From JAEULH01 sp034382075 (GTDB taxonomy: Bacteria; Pseudomonadota; Alphaproteobacteria; Rhodospirillales; Defluviicoccaceae): a stretch of 64,000 nucleotides of DNA. The stretch spans positions 57,761 to 121,760 of the forward strand of contig JAXMOZ010000002.1 in the NCBI GenBank assembly GCA_034382075.1, given 5' to 3'. The translations under genes and the position numbers were made by a program. Below are positions 1-7,988 of this stretch, one piece after another (the stretch's first letter is position 1; every line of letters starts with the position of its first letter). The notes under the pieces are model-generated. The model was given only the letters and a program-made list of their open reading frames with translations. It did no database searches and was not told the origin of the DNA.

Positions 1-97
1 GGTGCCGCTTGTCCGTGGCCCCTTTAAAGTGGCTGCCGCTTCTTCCGTAGACTGTGCCGGGGCCTTCGTAGCCGCGGCTGTAAACAGAGTGGGGACC

Positions 98-1312
98 GTG
101 AAGCGGCTGATCCTCGTGGAGCCAGGCCTCATAAGAGCCACTGGGCACGAACAGGCTCACGCTCGTGTGCTAGCTGCGGAATGCGCCAAGCGGGACCTGG
201 CTTTCCTTGTGCTGGCCAATAGGAATGCCGAAGACGGCGTGGTCGCCGACCTAGCAGCGCGAAGAGTGTTTCACATAAGCGTATACGCTACCGTAGAGCG
301 CTCCGGCGTGATGGACATGATAAACACCAAAAGAGCATGGTCTCGCCGCTACAGGAAAGATTTTCATGCTGCATTTGATCGCGAGTGCGTCGACCAACAT
401 GATCTACTTCTTCTAAACACGGTTACGATCAGCGTTCTCGATGGTTTGGGATCCTGGCTTGCGACCCGTCGTCCCGAAGAACGTCCTGCAACGGCAGTCA
501 TCTTTCGGCTGGGTGCGGAAGAGGGTCTGCCAGGAAGGCACTATCCAAACCTGTCTAGGTGGCTCTACCGACGTTCGATCCTCAAGCTCAGCGGGCAGCT
601 GAAGTGGCGACTGCTCCTCGCTACTGACACGGACGCCATCGGCTCCGAATTCGCGCGGCTGACCCAGCGGCCGGTGGCGGCTGTTCCCCTCCCAATCTCG
701 GTTCCTGAGCCGGCCCCGCCGCGGCAGCGTTCACCTTTGGTAAGCGTGGCCTTTCCAAGTTCGGCTTACGCGCATAAAGGATTCGCGCTTCTACCTGACG
801 CCTTGCGGATTGCGATGGGGCGGCGCTCCGAACTGCGCGCGACGATACGCGTAGCGAACCCGCCGGAAGCAATGGCGTCGGTCGTCGAGCGGCTGCAGGC
901 CATGGCTCCGCAGGTGCGCTTGGTTCAGGGGGCGCTTCCCCCTGATCGCTATTATCAAATGATTTCGCAGGCTGATGGGATCCTGCTTCCGTATGACCCC
1001 GTCGTCTTTGCGAAGAGGAGTTCCCAGATATTAGCCGAGGCTGCCGCCCTTGCGCGTCCGGTCATAGTGATTGCTGGAAGCTTTCTTGATAGAGAATGTC
1101 AGCTTGCAGGGATAGCCGGGGTGACCGCAGAGGCATTTACGGGAGAAGCGCTGGGAGCCGCCCTTCAGCGATTTGCGGCGGGTCGGGATCTTCTGGCGAA
1201 CGCTGCTTGGGCGTCCTGTCCCCTGCACCGGTACCGCCACTCTGCATCGGCTTTTATGAATCAGTTGCTTCGCTTTACGCGCTCTTGCGAGGCCGCCACA
1301 TCAGCCAGCTAA
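98..1312 (+). CDS. GT-B fold glycosyltransferase (family 4-like)
   Basis: Probable cytoplasmic or membrane-associated sugar transferase for surface polysaccharide. The C-terminal half has the GT-B donor-site pattern: a strand-helix start near SVAFPSSAYAHKG, then QADGILLPYDP and a SSQILAEAAALARPVIV stretch like the E-x7-E loop region of family 4. The reading frame is open to the left window edge. The GTG at 98 begins a typical glycosyltransferase N-terminus (VKRLILVEPG), so I chose it, giving 404 residues; a GTG at position 2 would only add an unconvincing extension. It is followed closely by an FkbM methyltransferase and three family-2 glycosyltransferases on the same strand, which suggests one glycan-synthesis unit. 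Acceptor and donor cannot be read from sequence. Confidence 0.7.
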   Translation: MKRLILVEPGLIRATGHEQAHARVLAAECAKRDLAFLVLANRNAEDGVVADLAARRVFHISVYATVERSGVMDMINTKRAWSRRYRKDFHAAFDRECVDQHDLLLLNTVTISVLDGLGSWLATRRPEERPATAVIFRLGAEEGLPGRHYPNLSRWLYRRSILKLSGQLKWRLLLATDTDAIGSEFARLTQRPVAAVPLPISVPEPAPPRQRSPLVSVAFPSSAYAHKGFALLPDALRIAMGRRSELRATIRVANPPEAMASVVERLQAMAPQVRLVQGALPPDRYYQMISQADGILLPYDPVVFAKRSSQILAEAAALARPVIVIAGSFLDRECQLAGIAGVTAEAFTGEALGAALQRFAAGRDLLANAAWASCPLHRYRHSASAFMNQLLRFTRSCEAATSAS

Positions 1313-1333
1313 GTCATTCAGGGGGCGCAGAGA

Positions 1334-2224
1334 TTGCTAACCACCAAGAAGATTCGCAGCAAACTGAAGAAAATAGATCCCTTGCGCCATCGCGAGTTTA
1401 TGCAGAGGAGGTCCGCTAGGAAAGAGGTTTGTAACCGGATAAAGGAGCTTGTTGTTGGAGATGTACTTCTCAGACTCGATGAATTTGAAGGCGAATTCTA
1501 TATAGACTCAAGGTCCGACATCTTGCTTCGTGTCCTTGCAGACGGGTTCTTTGAGCCAAAACTCGCGAGGCTCGCCGTGCACTTAACCGACCCTGAGAGA
1601 GATGTGATAGACGTTGGGGCAAATATTGGATTCTATGCGGTCTTGCTGGCTAGGCGGCTAAGAACCGGTAGACGAGTGGCCGCATTTGAGCCGGCAGAAG
1701 AAGCATATGCAAAGTTGCTACGAAATGTCAGACACAATGGATTAGAAGAAATAATTCTTTCCATGTGCTGTGGAGCGAGCAATTACACCGGATCATCCGC
1801 CTTATATAGCGTTTCCGGTCGAAGCGAATATTCGAGCCTTGCGCCCATCGTGCATCCCTCCGCTTCAAGCGGCTCGATCAGCTCACAACCTGTTAGAACG
1901 GTAACGGTCGATGAGGTCGTATCGAACCATAAACTACGTCCAGGATTCATGAAGGTGGATGTAGAAGGCGCAGAAAATCTCGTAATTCTGGGTGCAGAGC
2001 ACACTATACAAACCTATCGGCCGATAGTAATGATGGAGATAGCGGACCAGTTGCTGCAATCTGCTGGATCTTCTGCTAAGGCTGTTGTTGAACACATGCT
2101 TTTGCGCGATTACGTCGTTGTTGATCCGATTAAACCAAAACTAAGGCCGGGCAGCCGAGCTTATGGAGACGTTGTCTGCTTTCCAAGAGAAGACGACCGG
2201 TGGCGGGTTCTGGTTCAGCAATAG
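1334..2224 (+). CDS. FkbM family SAM-dependent methyltransferase
   Basis: Predicted O-methyltransferase of 296 residues, probably modifying a sugar or polyketide hydroxyl. Visible signatures are the SAM-binding loop VIDVGANIGFYAVLLA (about residues 92-107), AAFEPAEEAY after strand 2, and the FkbM hallmark MKVDVEGAENLVILGA near residue 206. The TTG start at 1334 lies 21 bases after the upstream glycosyltransferase stop; no better ATG precedes the domain. The gene is visibly more AT-rich than its neighbours (codons such as ATA, AAA, AAT are frequent), suggesting horizontal acquisition, as is common in glycan loci. The substrate is inferred only from context. Confidence 0.85.
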   Translation: MLTTKKIRSKLKKIDPLRHREFMQRRSARKEVCNRIKELVVGDVLLRLDEFEGEFYIDSRSDILLRVLADGFFEPKLARLAVHLTDPERDVIDVGANIGFYAVLLARRLRTGRRVAAFEPAEEAYAKLLRNVRHNGLEEIILSMCCGASNYTGSSALYSVSGRSEYSSLAPIVHPSASSGSISSQPVRTVTVDEVVSNHKLRPGFMKVDVEGAENLVILGAEHTIQTYRPIVMMEIADQLLQSAGSSAKAVVEHMLLRDYVVVDPIKPKLRPGSRAYGDVVCFPREDDRWRVLVQQ

Positions 2225-2254
2225 GCCCAGAAGCCGCTAAAGTTAAGGGTCCAA

Positions 2255-3283
2255 ATGGCTGAGTTTGGTGCACAGCGCTCGCGCGTTGGCCAGCAAGAGG
2301 ATTCCCTTCAGGGCGCTAAGGTCTGCGTCTGCGCCTGCACCTACCGCCGGCCGGACGGATTGAGCGCGATGCTCGACGGCATTGCCCGGCAGACGTTTTC
2401 GGTCATGCCGCGCCCAACACTGCATGTCGTCATTGCCGACAACGAGTGCAGCGACCGAACCCGGGAGATATGCACGGAGTTCGAGCGGCAGTCCGCGATT
2501 CCTGTGGTCTACGTCTGCGAACCCCGGCGCGGCATCTCATTCGCGCGGAACGCCTGCCTCGACAACATTCCCGAGGGCTTCGAGTTCTTTGCCTCGATCG
2601 ACGATGACGAGGTCCCCGATCCCGATTGGCTCGAACGGCTGCTGGAGGCGCAGGCGGCCACGGGTGCAGACGTGGTGCAGGGTCGCGTCGTCGCGGTCTT
2701 CGACGAGGGAACGCCGCAATGGATTATCGAAGGCAACTTCTTCGGGCGGCCTCGCCGGCTATTCAATTTGGACTTCCATGAGCGCCAGAACCTTCAGGAA
2801 CTCGAAAGCGCCGGAACAGGCAACGTCCTGATCAGGGCTACACTCGTCTTGAAGCAGAGCCTGCGGTTCGACTCGGACTTGGCGTTAACTGGAGGAGAAG
2901 ATACGAAGTTCTTCAAGTCACTCCGCGGGCACGGCGCGTTGATAATCTACGCTGACCACGCGGTTGTTCACGAGCGATACCCGAGAACGCGCGCGAATTT
3001 TCGATACATGGTTACCGAGAGGTTTCGGATGGGACATGTACGGGCAACGGTGGTCACAAAAGATGCAGAGGTCTCTGCGCGAGCCACCGTTAGATCTAGA
3101 CTCTTTCTTCAAGCAGCGACGCATCTCAGGCTTGGCGTTCGCCGGATAGCGAAGACTCTTTGGTCTAAGAAGCGCCAAACGGACCGCTTCGCTGTGGGCG
3201 CGTTCGAAGCGGCCTACGGGCTCGGCATTCTTACGGCACTCGCTGGGTTCAGATACGAGCACTATAAGAAAAATGCAGTCTAG
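2255..3283 (+). CDS. Family 2 glycosyltransferase, tandem paralog 1
   Basis: GT-A fold glycosyltransferase, 342 residues. N-terminal VCVCACTYRRPDGL begins the nucleotide-binding domain. HVVIADNE, RGISFARNACLDN and FASIDDDEVPDPDWL carry the metal/UDP-sugar acidic cluster (DDDE, near residue 113). TGGEDTKFF resembles the catalytic-base loop. The same motif string recurs in the next two genes, so this is the first of three tandem paralogs. Its 3' end overlaps the next start by 11 bases, implying translational coupling. It is less GC-rich than the other two copies, so the copies may differ in age or origin. The sugar transferred is unknown. Confidence 0.88.
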   Translation: MAEFGAQRSRVGQQEDSLQGAKVCVCACTYRRPDGLSAMLDGIARQTFSVMPRPTLHVVIADNECSDRTREICTEFERQSAIPVVYVCEPRRGISFARNACLDNIPEGFEFFASIDDDEVPDPDWLERLLEAQAATGADVVQGRVVAVFDEGTPQWIIEGNFFGRPRRLFNLDFHERQNLQELESAGTGNVLIRATLVLKQSLRFDSDLALTGGEDTKFFKSLRGHGALIIYADHAVVHERYPRTRANFRYMVTERFRMGHVRATVVTKDAEVSARATVRSRLFLQAATHLRLGVRRIAKTLWSKKRQTDRFAVGAFEAAYGLGILTALAGFRYEHYKKNAV

Positions 3284-4256
3284 CGATAAGGCCGAGCCGC
3301 GCTTCGTAGCCATCTGCGCCTGCACCTACCGGCGCCCGGAGGGGCTGGCGGCGCTGCTGGCCGGCCTGGCGCGGCAGCGGTTCGCAGCCGAGCGCAAGCC
3401 TGCGCTCCACGTCGTCATCGCCGACAACGAGGGCAGCGGCGAGGTGCGGCGGATCTGCGAGCGGTTCCGGGGCGAGACCGGGATCCCGCTGACCTATGTC
3501 CACGAGCCGCAGCGTGGGATTTCGTTCGCCCGCAACGCCTGCCTCGACAACCTCCCGCCCGACTGCGAGGTCTTTGCCTTCATAGACGACGACGAGGTGC
3601 CCGACCCGGATTGGGTGGACCGGCTGCTCGAAGCGCAGCGGCGCACCGGAGCCGACGTGGTTCAGGGGCCGGTCGTCCCGGTGTTCCAGCCGGGCGCCCC
3701 GCGCTGGCTGGTCGAAGGCGGCTTTCTCGGCTGGCCGAGGCGCAACTGGCGGGGGACGCGGCCCGAACTCGTCGAGGATCAGGACCTGCCGGAAGCCTAC
3801 ACCAACAACGTGCTGGTCCGCAGGGCGGCCATCGCCGGCGTCGGCCTCCGCCTCCGCTTTGATCCGGGCTTCGCCCTCGCCGGCGGCGGCGACAGCCACT
3901 TCTTCCAGGCCTTGCACGCCGCGGGCTCGCGGATCGTCTACGCGCCGCGCGCGATCGTCAGGGAGAGCGTGCCGGCGGAGCGGGCCACGTTATGGTATCG
4001 CATGCGCCTGGAGTACCGCATCGCCATCAGCCCGCTGAAGGCCAAGGCGAGGGCGTCGAACGGCACGGCCCCGCGGCGGCTGAGGCGGCTCTGGCGCGAC
4101 AGCGGCATGGGCAAGCTGGCCTCGGGGATCGGCGTTCTCCTCCGCTCCGCGGCCAGCCTGGATGCGGACCAGGCGGTGGTCGGCTGTCTGCGCCTTGCCT
4201 ACGGCGCCGGCCAGTTTGCCCGCACCCTCGGCCTCAGCTATCACATCTACCGCTGA
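3273..4256 (+). CDS. Family 2 glycosyltransferase, tandem paralog 2
   Basis: GT-A fold glycosyltransferase of 327 residues, closely related to both neighbours. It has AICACTYRRPEGL at the N-terminus, HVVIADNEGSG, RGISFARNACLDNLP, FIDDDEVPDPDWV as the acidic metal-binding cluster, and LAGGGDSHFF near residue 205. The C-terminus ends in a short basic YHIYR tail, matching the YEHYK and HQHYK tails of the other copies. It overlaps copy 1 and is separated from copy 3 by about 23 bases. Tandem duplication followed by divergence is the simplest explanation. Confidence 0.88.
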   Translation: MQSSDKAEPRFVAICACTYRRPEGLAALLAGLARQRFAAERKPALHVVIADNEGSGEVRRICERFRGETGIPLTYVHEPQRGISFARNACLDNLPPDCEVFAFIDDDEVPDPDWVDRLLEAQRRTGADVVQGPVVPVFQPGAPRWLVEGGFLGWPRRNWRGTRPELVEDQDLPEAYTNNVLVRRAAIAGVGLRLRFDPGFALAGGGDSHFFQALHAAGSRIVYAPRAIVRESVPAERATLWYRMRLEYRIAISPLKAKARASNGTAPRRLRRLWRDSGMGKLASGIGVLLRSAASLDADQAVVGCLRLAYGAGQFARTLGLSYHIYR

Positions 4257-4279
4257 GCCGCCCTTTCCCGGAGATGCGG

Positions 4280-5260
4280 ATGACCGAGCCCCTATGCGTG
4301 GCGGTTTGCGCCTGCACCTACCAGCGCCCGGACGGACTGAGGCGGCTGCTCGACGGCGTGGCGGCGCAGACCTTCGACAGTTTCCGAAGCGAGGCAGAGG
4401 AGGCTCCGCGCCTCAGCGTCGTCATCGCCGACAACGAAGGCAGTTCCGTGGTGCGGCGGATCTGCGAGACGTTCGCCGCAGAGACGGGCATCGCCTGCGC
4501 TTGCGTTCACGAACCGCAGCGCGGGATCTCCTTTGCCCGCAATGCCTGCCTGGAGCATCTGCCGGTCGATTGCGACGTCTTTGCCTTCATCGACGACGAC
4601 GAGGTGCCGGAACCCGATTGGCTCGACCAGCTCCTCCTGGCCCAGCGGCGGACCGGCGCGGATGTCGTCCACGGCCGGGTCGTGCCGCACTTCGAGGGCG
4701 AGGTGCCGCAGTGGATCGCCGACGGCGGGTTCTTCGCCGTGCCGCGGCGCGGCCACGGGGTGAAGCTGCCGCAGATCGCCGACCTGGCGCCGCTCGACCG
4801 CGCCGCCACCAACAACGTTCTGGTTCGCGCCGAACCGGTTCGCGCGCACAAGCTGAGGTTCGCGCCGGCGTTCGCGCTGTCCGGCGGCTCGGACACCCTC
4901 TTCTTCCGGACGATGCACGCGCTCGGCTGCCGGACCGTCCATGCCGCCCATGCCGTCGTCGCCGAGCACGTGCCGGCGTCCAGGGCCAACCTCGGCTATC
5001 TGATGCGGGTGCGGTTCAAGACCGGCAACACCGCGGCGCGCATCGACGCCCAGATGGACAAAGTCGCCCCGTCCGAGAGCGCCGCAAAACGCGTTTCCGC
5101 AGCCGCCTCCGACATCGGCCTCGGGGTGAGGCGAATGCTCAAGTCACTGCTTACGGGGAAGTGGCAGAAAGACCGTTTTGCCATCGGCGCGCTTCGCATC
5201 GCCTACGGCGCCGGGTACCTTACCGCCGCGCTGGGCTACCGCCACCAGCACTACAAGTAG
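4280..5260 (+). CDS. Family 2 glycosyltransferase, tandem paralog 3
   Basis: Third paralog, 326 residues from ATG 4280. A GGAG at about 4270-4273 sits 6 bases upstream, whereas the in-frame ATG at 4274 is too close to it; longer in-frame extensions overlap the previous gene and lack family sequence. Motifs are VCACTYQRPDGL, SVVIADNEGSS, RGISFARNACLEH, FIDDDEVPEPDWL, TNNVLVR and LSGGSDTLFF. It is the last gene before the island boundary at 5301, so the chromosomal operon may originally have continued into what now lies beyond 37600, although the gene there (bufA1) is unrelated. Confidence 0.88.
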   Translation: MTEPLCVAVCACTYQRPDGLRRLLDGVAAQTFDSFRSEAEEAPRLSVVIADNEGSSVVRRICETFAAETGIACACVHEPQRGISFARNACLEHLPVDCDVFAFIDDDEVPEPDWLDQLLLAQRRTGADVVHGRVVPHFEGEVPQWIADGGFFAVPRRGHGVKLPQIADLAPLDRAATNNVLVRAEPVRAHKLRFAPAFALSGGSDTLFFRTMHALGCRTVHAAHAVVAEHVPASRANLGYLMRVRFKTGNTAARIDAQMDKVAPSESAAKRVSAAASDIGLGVRRMLKSLLTGKWQKDRFAIGALRIAYGAGYLTAALGYRHQHYK

Positions 5261-5300
5261 CGCAAGAGCCGCCGCCGGGCCTCGCGGATCCTTGGCGCGG

Positions 5301-5318
5301 GAACTGGCGGATGGGGTG
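5301..5318. repeat. Left attachment site copy (attL)
   Basis: Exact 18-bp match, GAACTGGCGGATGGGGTG, to the 3' end of the tRNA-Ser gene at 37580. Only the tRNA tip is duplicated here; the rest of the tRNA is absent, so this is the displaced 3' fragment created by integration. The remaining non-coding stretch 5261-5464 also holds an imperfect palindrome around 5370-5394 (TGGATCAA, spacer, TTGAATCCA) that could be an integrase or excisionase arm site; that role is a guess. Confidence 0.85.
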
Positions 5319-5464
5319 TCCTCCTGTATAGCGTCTGGCAGGGTCCGGGGGTGTCCGGTAGTGCAGCCTGGATCAATGACTTGATTGAATCCACGGTCCG
5401 GCATCGTCCATTGCGATCCGGCTTCATCCCACATAGAATGAGGGTCGGAATGTGGATGTGAAAC

Positions 5465-6643
5465 GTGAAGCCGCAACAGCGTCATCCGGACAAAGCTCTC
5501 TCTGCCGTGAAGGTTCGCGCGCTGGCCAAGCCGGGCCGCTACGCCGACGGCAACGGCCTTTACCTTCTCATCGATCACAACGGCGCGAAGCGCTGGCTCC
5601 TTCGGATCGTTGTCCAGGGCCGCCGCCGCGATATCGGCCTCGGTAGCTGCCGACTCGTCACGCTGGCGGAGGCCCGCGACAAGGCTCTCGAGTACCGCAG
5701 GATCGCCAGATCCGGCGGCGATCCGGTGGCGAAGAAGCGGGAGGCGCAGCGGGTCGTGCCGACCTTCGAGCAAGCCGCCCGTATAGTTCATCAGGAACAC
5801 AGGGACGCCTGGCGCAACAGCAAGCACGTCGCGCAGTGGATCAGCTCCCTCAACCAGTACGCCTTCCCGACGATCGGCGACCTGCGGGTCGACCACATCG
5901 ACACGCCGCACGTGCTGAAGGTGCTCTCCCCGATCTGGCTCGAGAAGCCCGAGACCGCGCGCCGCGTCCGTCAGCGTATCGCTGCCGTCCTCGACTGGGC
6001 GAAGGCGCATCGCTACCGCTCCGGCGACAATCCGGTCGAAGAAGTGGCGAAGGCTCTCCCCAAGCAGCCCGACAAGCGCGGCCACTTCACGGCGCTGCCG
6101 TATTCGGCGGTCCCGCGCTTTCTTACCGCTCTGCGTGCAAGCGCTGTTGGTGAACCGACGCTGCTCGCCTTCGAGTTCCTCATCTTAACTGCGGCACGGA
6201 CGAACGAGGTGCTGGGTGCGACCTGGGACGAAGTGGATCTCGATGCCGCCCTCTGGACGGTTCCCGCAGAGCGGATGAAGAGCGGGCGCACACACCGGGT
6301 GCCGCTGCCGTCGCGCTGCCTCGAGATTCTCCGTTGCGCAAGGGAGATTGGCGCCGGCGGTCATTTCATCTTTCCTGGCCGCTCGCCGACCCGGCCGTTG
6401 TCGAACATGGTGTTCCTGATGGCGCTGCGGCGCCTCGGCGTGTCGGCCACGCCGCACGGCTTCAGATCAGCGTTCCGCGACTGGGCGGCCGAGCAGACGA
6501 ACACGCCCCGCGACGTTTGCGAGATGGCCCTCGGGCACGTCATCGCCAACAAGGTCGAGGCCGCCTACAACCGCAGCGACTTGTTCGAGAAACGCCGGCG
6601 GCTGATGGACGACTGGGCGCGGCACGTCTCTAGCAGGAGCTGA
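5465..6643 (+). CDS. int: Tyrosine recombinase / integrase (DUF4102 type)
   Basis: Site-specific recombinase of 392 residues expected to integrate and excise the island at the tRNA-Ser 3' end. The N-terminal arm-binding domain has ADGNGLYLLIDHNGAKRWLLR, typical of P4-like integrases. A core-binding domain follows, then the catalytic domain with Arg in LTAARTNEV (about residue 244), HGFR (about 330), the second His in LGHV (about 357) and the Tyr nucleophile in EAAYNR (about 367). All key residues are present, so it is probably active. GTG 5465 is the start. It lies about 150 bases inside attL and reads into the island. Unusually, it sits at the end opposite the intact tRNA. Confidence 0.93.
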   Translation: MKPQQRHPDKALSAVKVRALAKPGRYADGNGLYLLIDHNGAKRWLLRIVVQGRRRDIGLGSCRLVTLAEARDKALEYRRIARSGGDPVAKKREAQRVVPTFEQAARIVHQEHRDAWRNSKHVAQWISSLNQYAFPTIGDLRVDHIDTPHVLKVLSPIWLEKPETARRVRQRIAAVLDWAKAHRYRSGDNPVEEVAKALPKQPDKRGHFTALPYSAVPRFLTALRASAVGEPTLLAFEFLILTAARTNEVLGATWDEVDLDAALWTVPAERMKSGRTHRVPLPSRCLEILRCAREIGAGGHFIFPGRSPTRPLSNMVFLMALRRLGVSATPHGFRSAFRDWAAEQTNTPRDVCEMALGHVIANKVEAAYNRSDLFEKRRRLMDDWARHVSSRS

Positions 6644-6677
6644 TTATCGTTGCACACTAGGAACGGACACACCCACC

Positions 6678-7394
6678 ATGACAGATGAATATGATTTGAC
6701 GTCCAGGGCTGCGGAACTCGAAACATATATCATCGGGAAGTCCGGCATTATCAGTGATTACGCTTTTTGGAGCCAGTGTCCATACTGGACGTTACAGGAG
6801 ACTGCTTTGTTGAGTATCGGTTTGGAGCCGAGAGAGGTTTCTTTTCAAAACATTGTATTTCGCTATAGGGATCAAGATTTTCTTGATAAATGCTATCATC
6901 GTTTGGATATAGTACGGCGCGCTACAGAGATAAAAGATTTGGGCGCTGAGGGACCTCGGAGCGACCGTCTCCGGCCGCGGGAGGTGCTGATGTGGGCACA
7001 AACAATAGCAATGCGCTTTCCGCCGTGCCTTGAGGCCAAGGTTTTAGGACAACAATCAGCAGATGTCAGTGCCGATACCGAAAATGGCAGCAAGTCTCTT
7101 CAAGGAGATGAACAATTTGATAAAATGCGTGAGGAGCGCGCTGCATCCAAGGATGTTCCTGATGAACCCCCCGTAACAAAGGATACGCTAAAAACGAAGG
7201 AGAGGAATTCTCTACTAAAGATGGTGTTGGGCATGACATGCTGCATATACGGCTGCAAGCTGGATGAAGATATCAGCAAGTTCGCAACCGAATTAAGCGG
7301 TGATCTAGATGGCAGGGGAGTTCATCTCGATCCGGACACTGTTCGCAAGTACTTAAGGGAGGCCGCTGACTTGGCGGACCGTCAACTGAGGTGA
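6678..7394 (+). CDS. Hypothetical protein, AT-rich island gene
   Basis: 238 residues, no function recognised. The N-terminal half contains YWTLQETALLSIGLEP, a pattern I associate with uncharacterised accessory proteins in mobile elements. The middle (about 120-170) is polar and low-complexity. The C-terminus, NSLLKMVLGM followed by LDPDTVRKYLREA, looks like a short conserved helical module ending in a possible DNA-binding helix. Codon use is distinctly AT-rich (many ATA, AAA, TTT) against GC-rich neighbours, so it was probably acquired separately. It starts 34 bases after the integrase stop on the same strand and may be co-transcribed with it. Confidence 0.75.
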   Translation: MTDEYDLTSRAAELETYIIGKSGIISDYAFWSQCPYWTLQETALLSIGLEPREVSFQNIVFRYRDQDFLDKCYHRLDIVRRATEIKDLGAEGPRSDRLRPREVLMWAQTIAMRFPPCLEAKVLGQQSADVSADTENGSKSLQGDEQFDKMREERAASKDVPDEPPVTKDTLKTKERNSLLKMVLGMTCCIYGCKLDEDISKFATELSGDLDGRGVHLDPDTVRKYLREAADLADRQLR

Positions 7395-7400
7395 CTGTCG

Positions 7401-7988
7401 TCATACTATGGGCAAGCAGTCCTCATGCCCGACCCGGGCCAGCCTCATCTCAATTCTTTTGAGATCGTTTGAGGATTTTGTGTCGGCGCCACCGGCAGCG
7501 TGCGGCTCGATGCCGAGGCAGGCCAGGGCTAGCCGCGCCTGCTCACGGCGATCCCGGTACCAATCCCGCCAGCAGGCGTGATGGAGCCAGACGTGCCGGC
7601 CGGTCCCGAAGGGCACGACGACGCGGCCATAACTTTCGGCTTCACCGCACCGGGCGCACCGCCCCGGATCAGACCGCTGGGGATGACGCCTCAGCCACTC
7701 GGCGACGCAGCACTCGAACGCGACCTCCCGAGCCGCTACCTCCGTCTGCTCACCATCGAAGCGGGCCACCGCGGCTCTTTCGGTGTGGAAGATCTGCCAG
7801 TCTTCCGCTGACCAGTCGCCACCGGCCGAGCGCAGCAGTGCCACGATGTCGGCTTTCTTCTCGCGGAGCAGGTCGAGGACCGCAGGCGGCGGCGGGGAGG
7901 AAGCCTCCAGCAGCAAGTCGTCGCCATCGAGAAGCAGGCGAACCCCGGCGTCCCGCGCCGCGTTTACCGCTTCGACGGCCGCTCTCAT
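7401..7988 (-). CDS. TubC N-terminal docking-domain-related protein
   Basis: 195 residues. The N-terminal 60 residues (AVNAARDAGVRLLLDGDDLLLEA to LREKKADIVALL) match the fold seen in TubC docking domains and many mobile-element proteins. The C-terminal part has CARCGE followed by VWLHHACW, a likely zinc-binding Cys/His set. The start is ATG 7988: it overlaps the upstream helicase stop (ATGA) and has GGAGG 8 bases upstream, so translational coupling decides it over the in-frame ATG at 8003. It is the last gene of the alpA-primase-helicase line. Role unknown, probably an accessory in element replication or regulation. A recombined copy of its 3' half lies at 29994-30293. Confidence 0.72.
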   Translation of the reverse strand: MRAAVEAVNAARDAGVRLLLDGDDLLLEASSPPPPAVLDLLREKKADIVALLRSAGGDWSAEDWQIFHTERAAVARFDGEQTEVAAREVAFECCVAEWLRRHPQRSDPGRCARCGEAESYGRVVVPFGTGRHVWLHHACWRDWYRDRREQARLALACLGIEPHAAGGADTKSSNDLKRIEMRLARVGHEDCLPIV

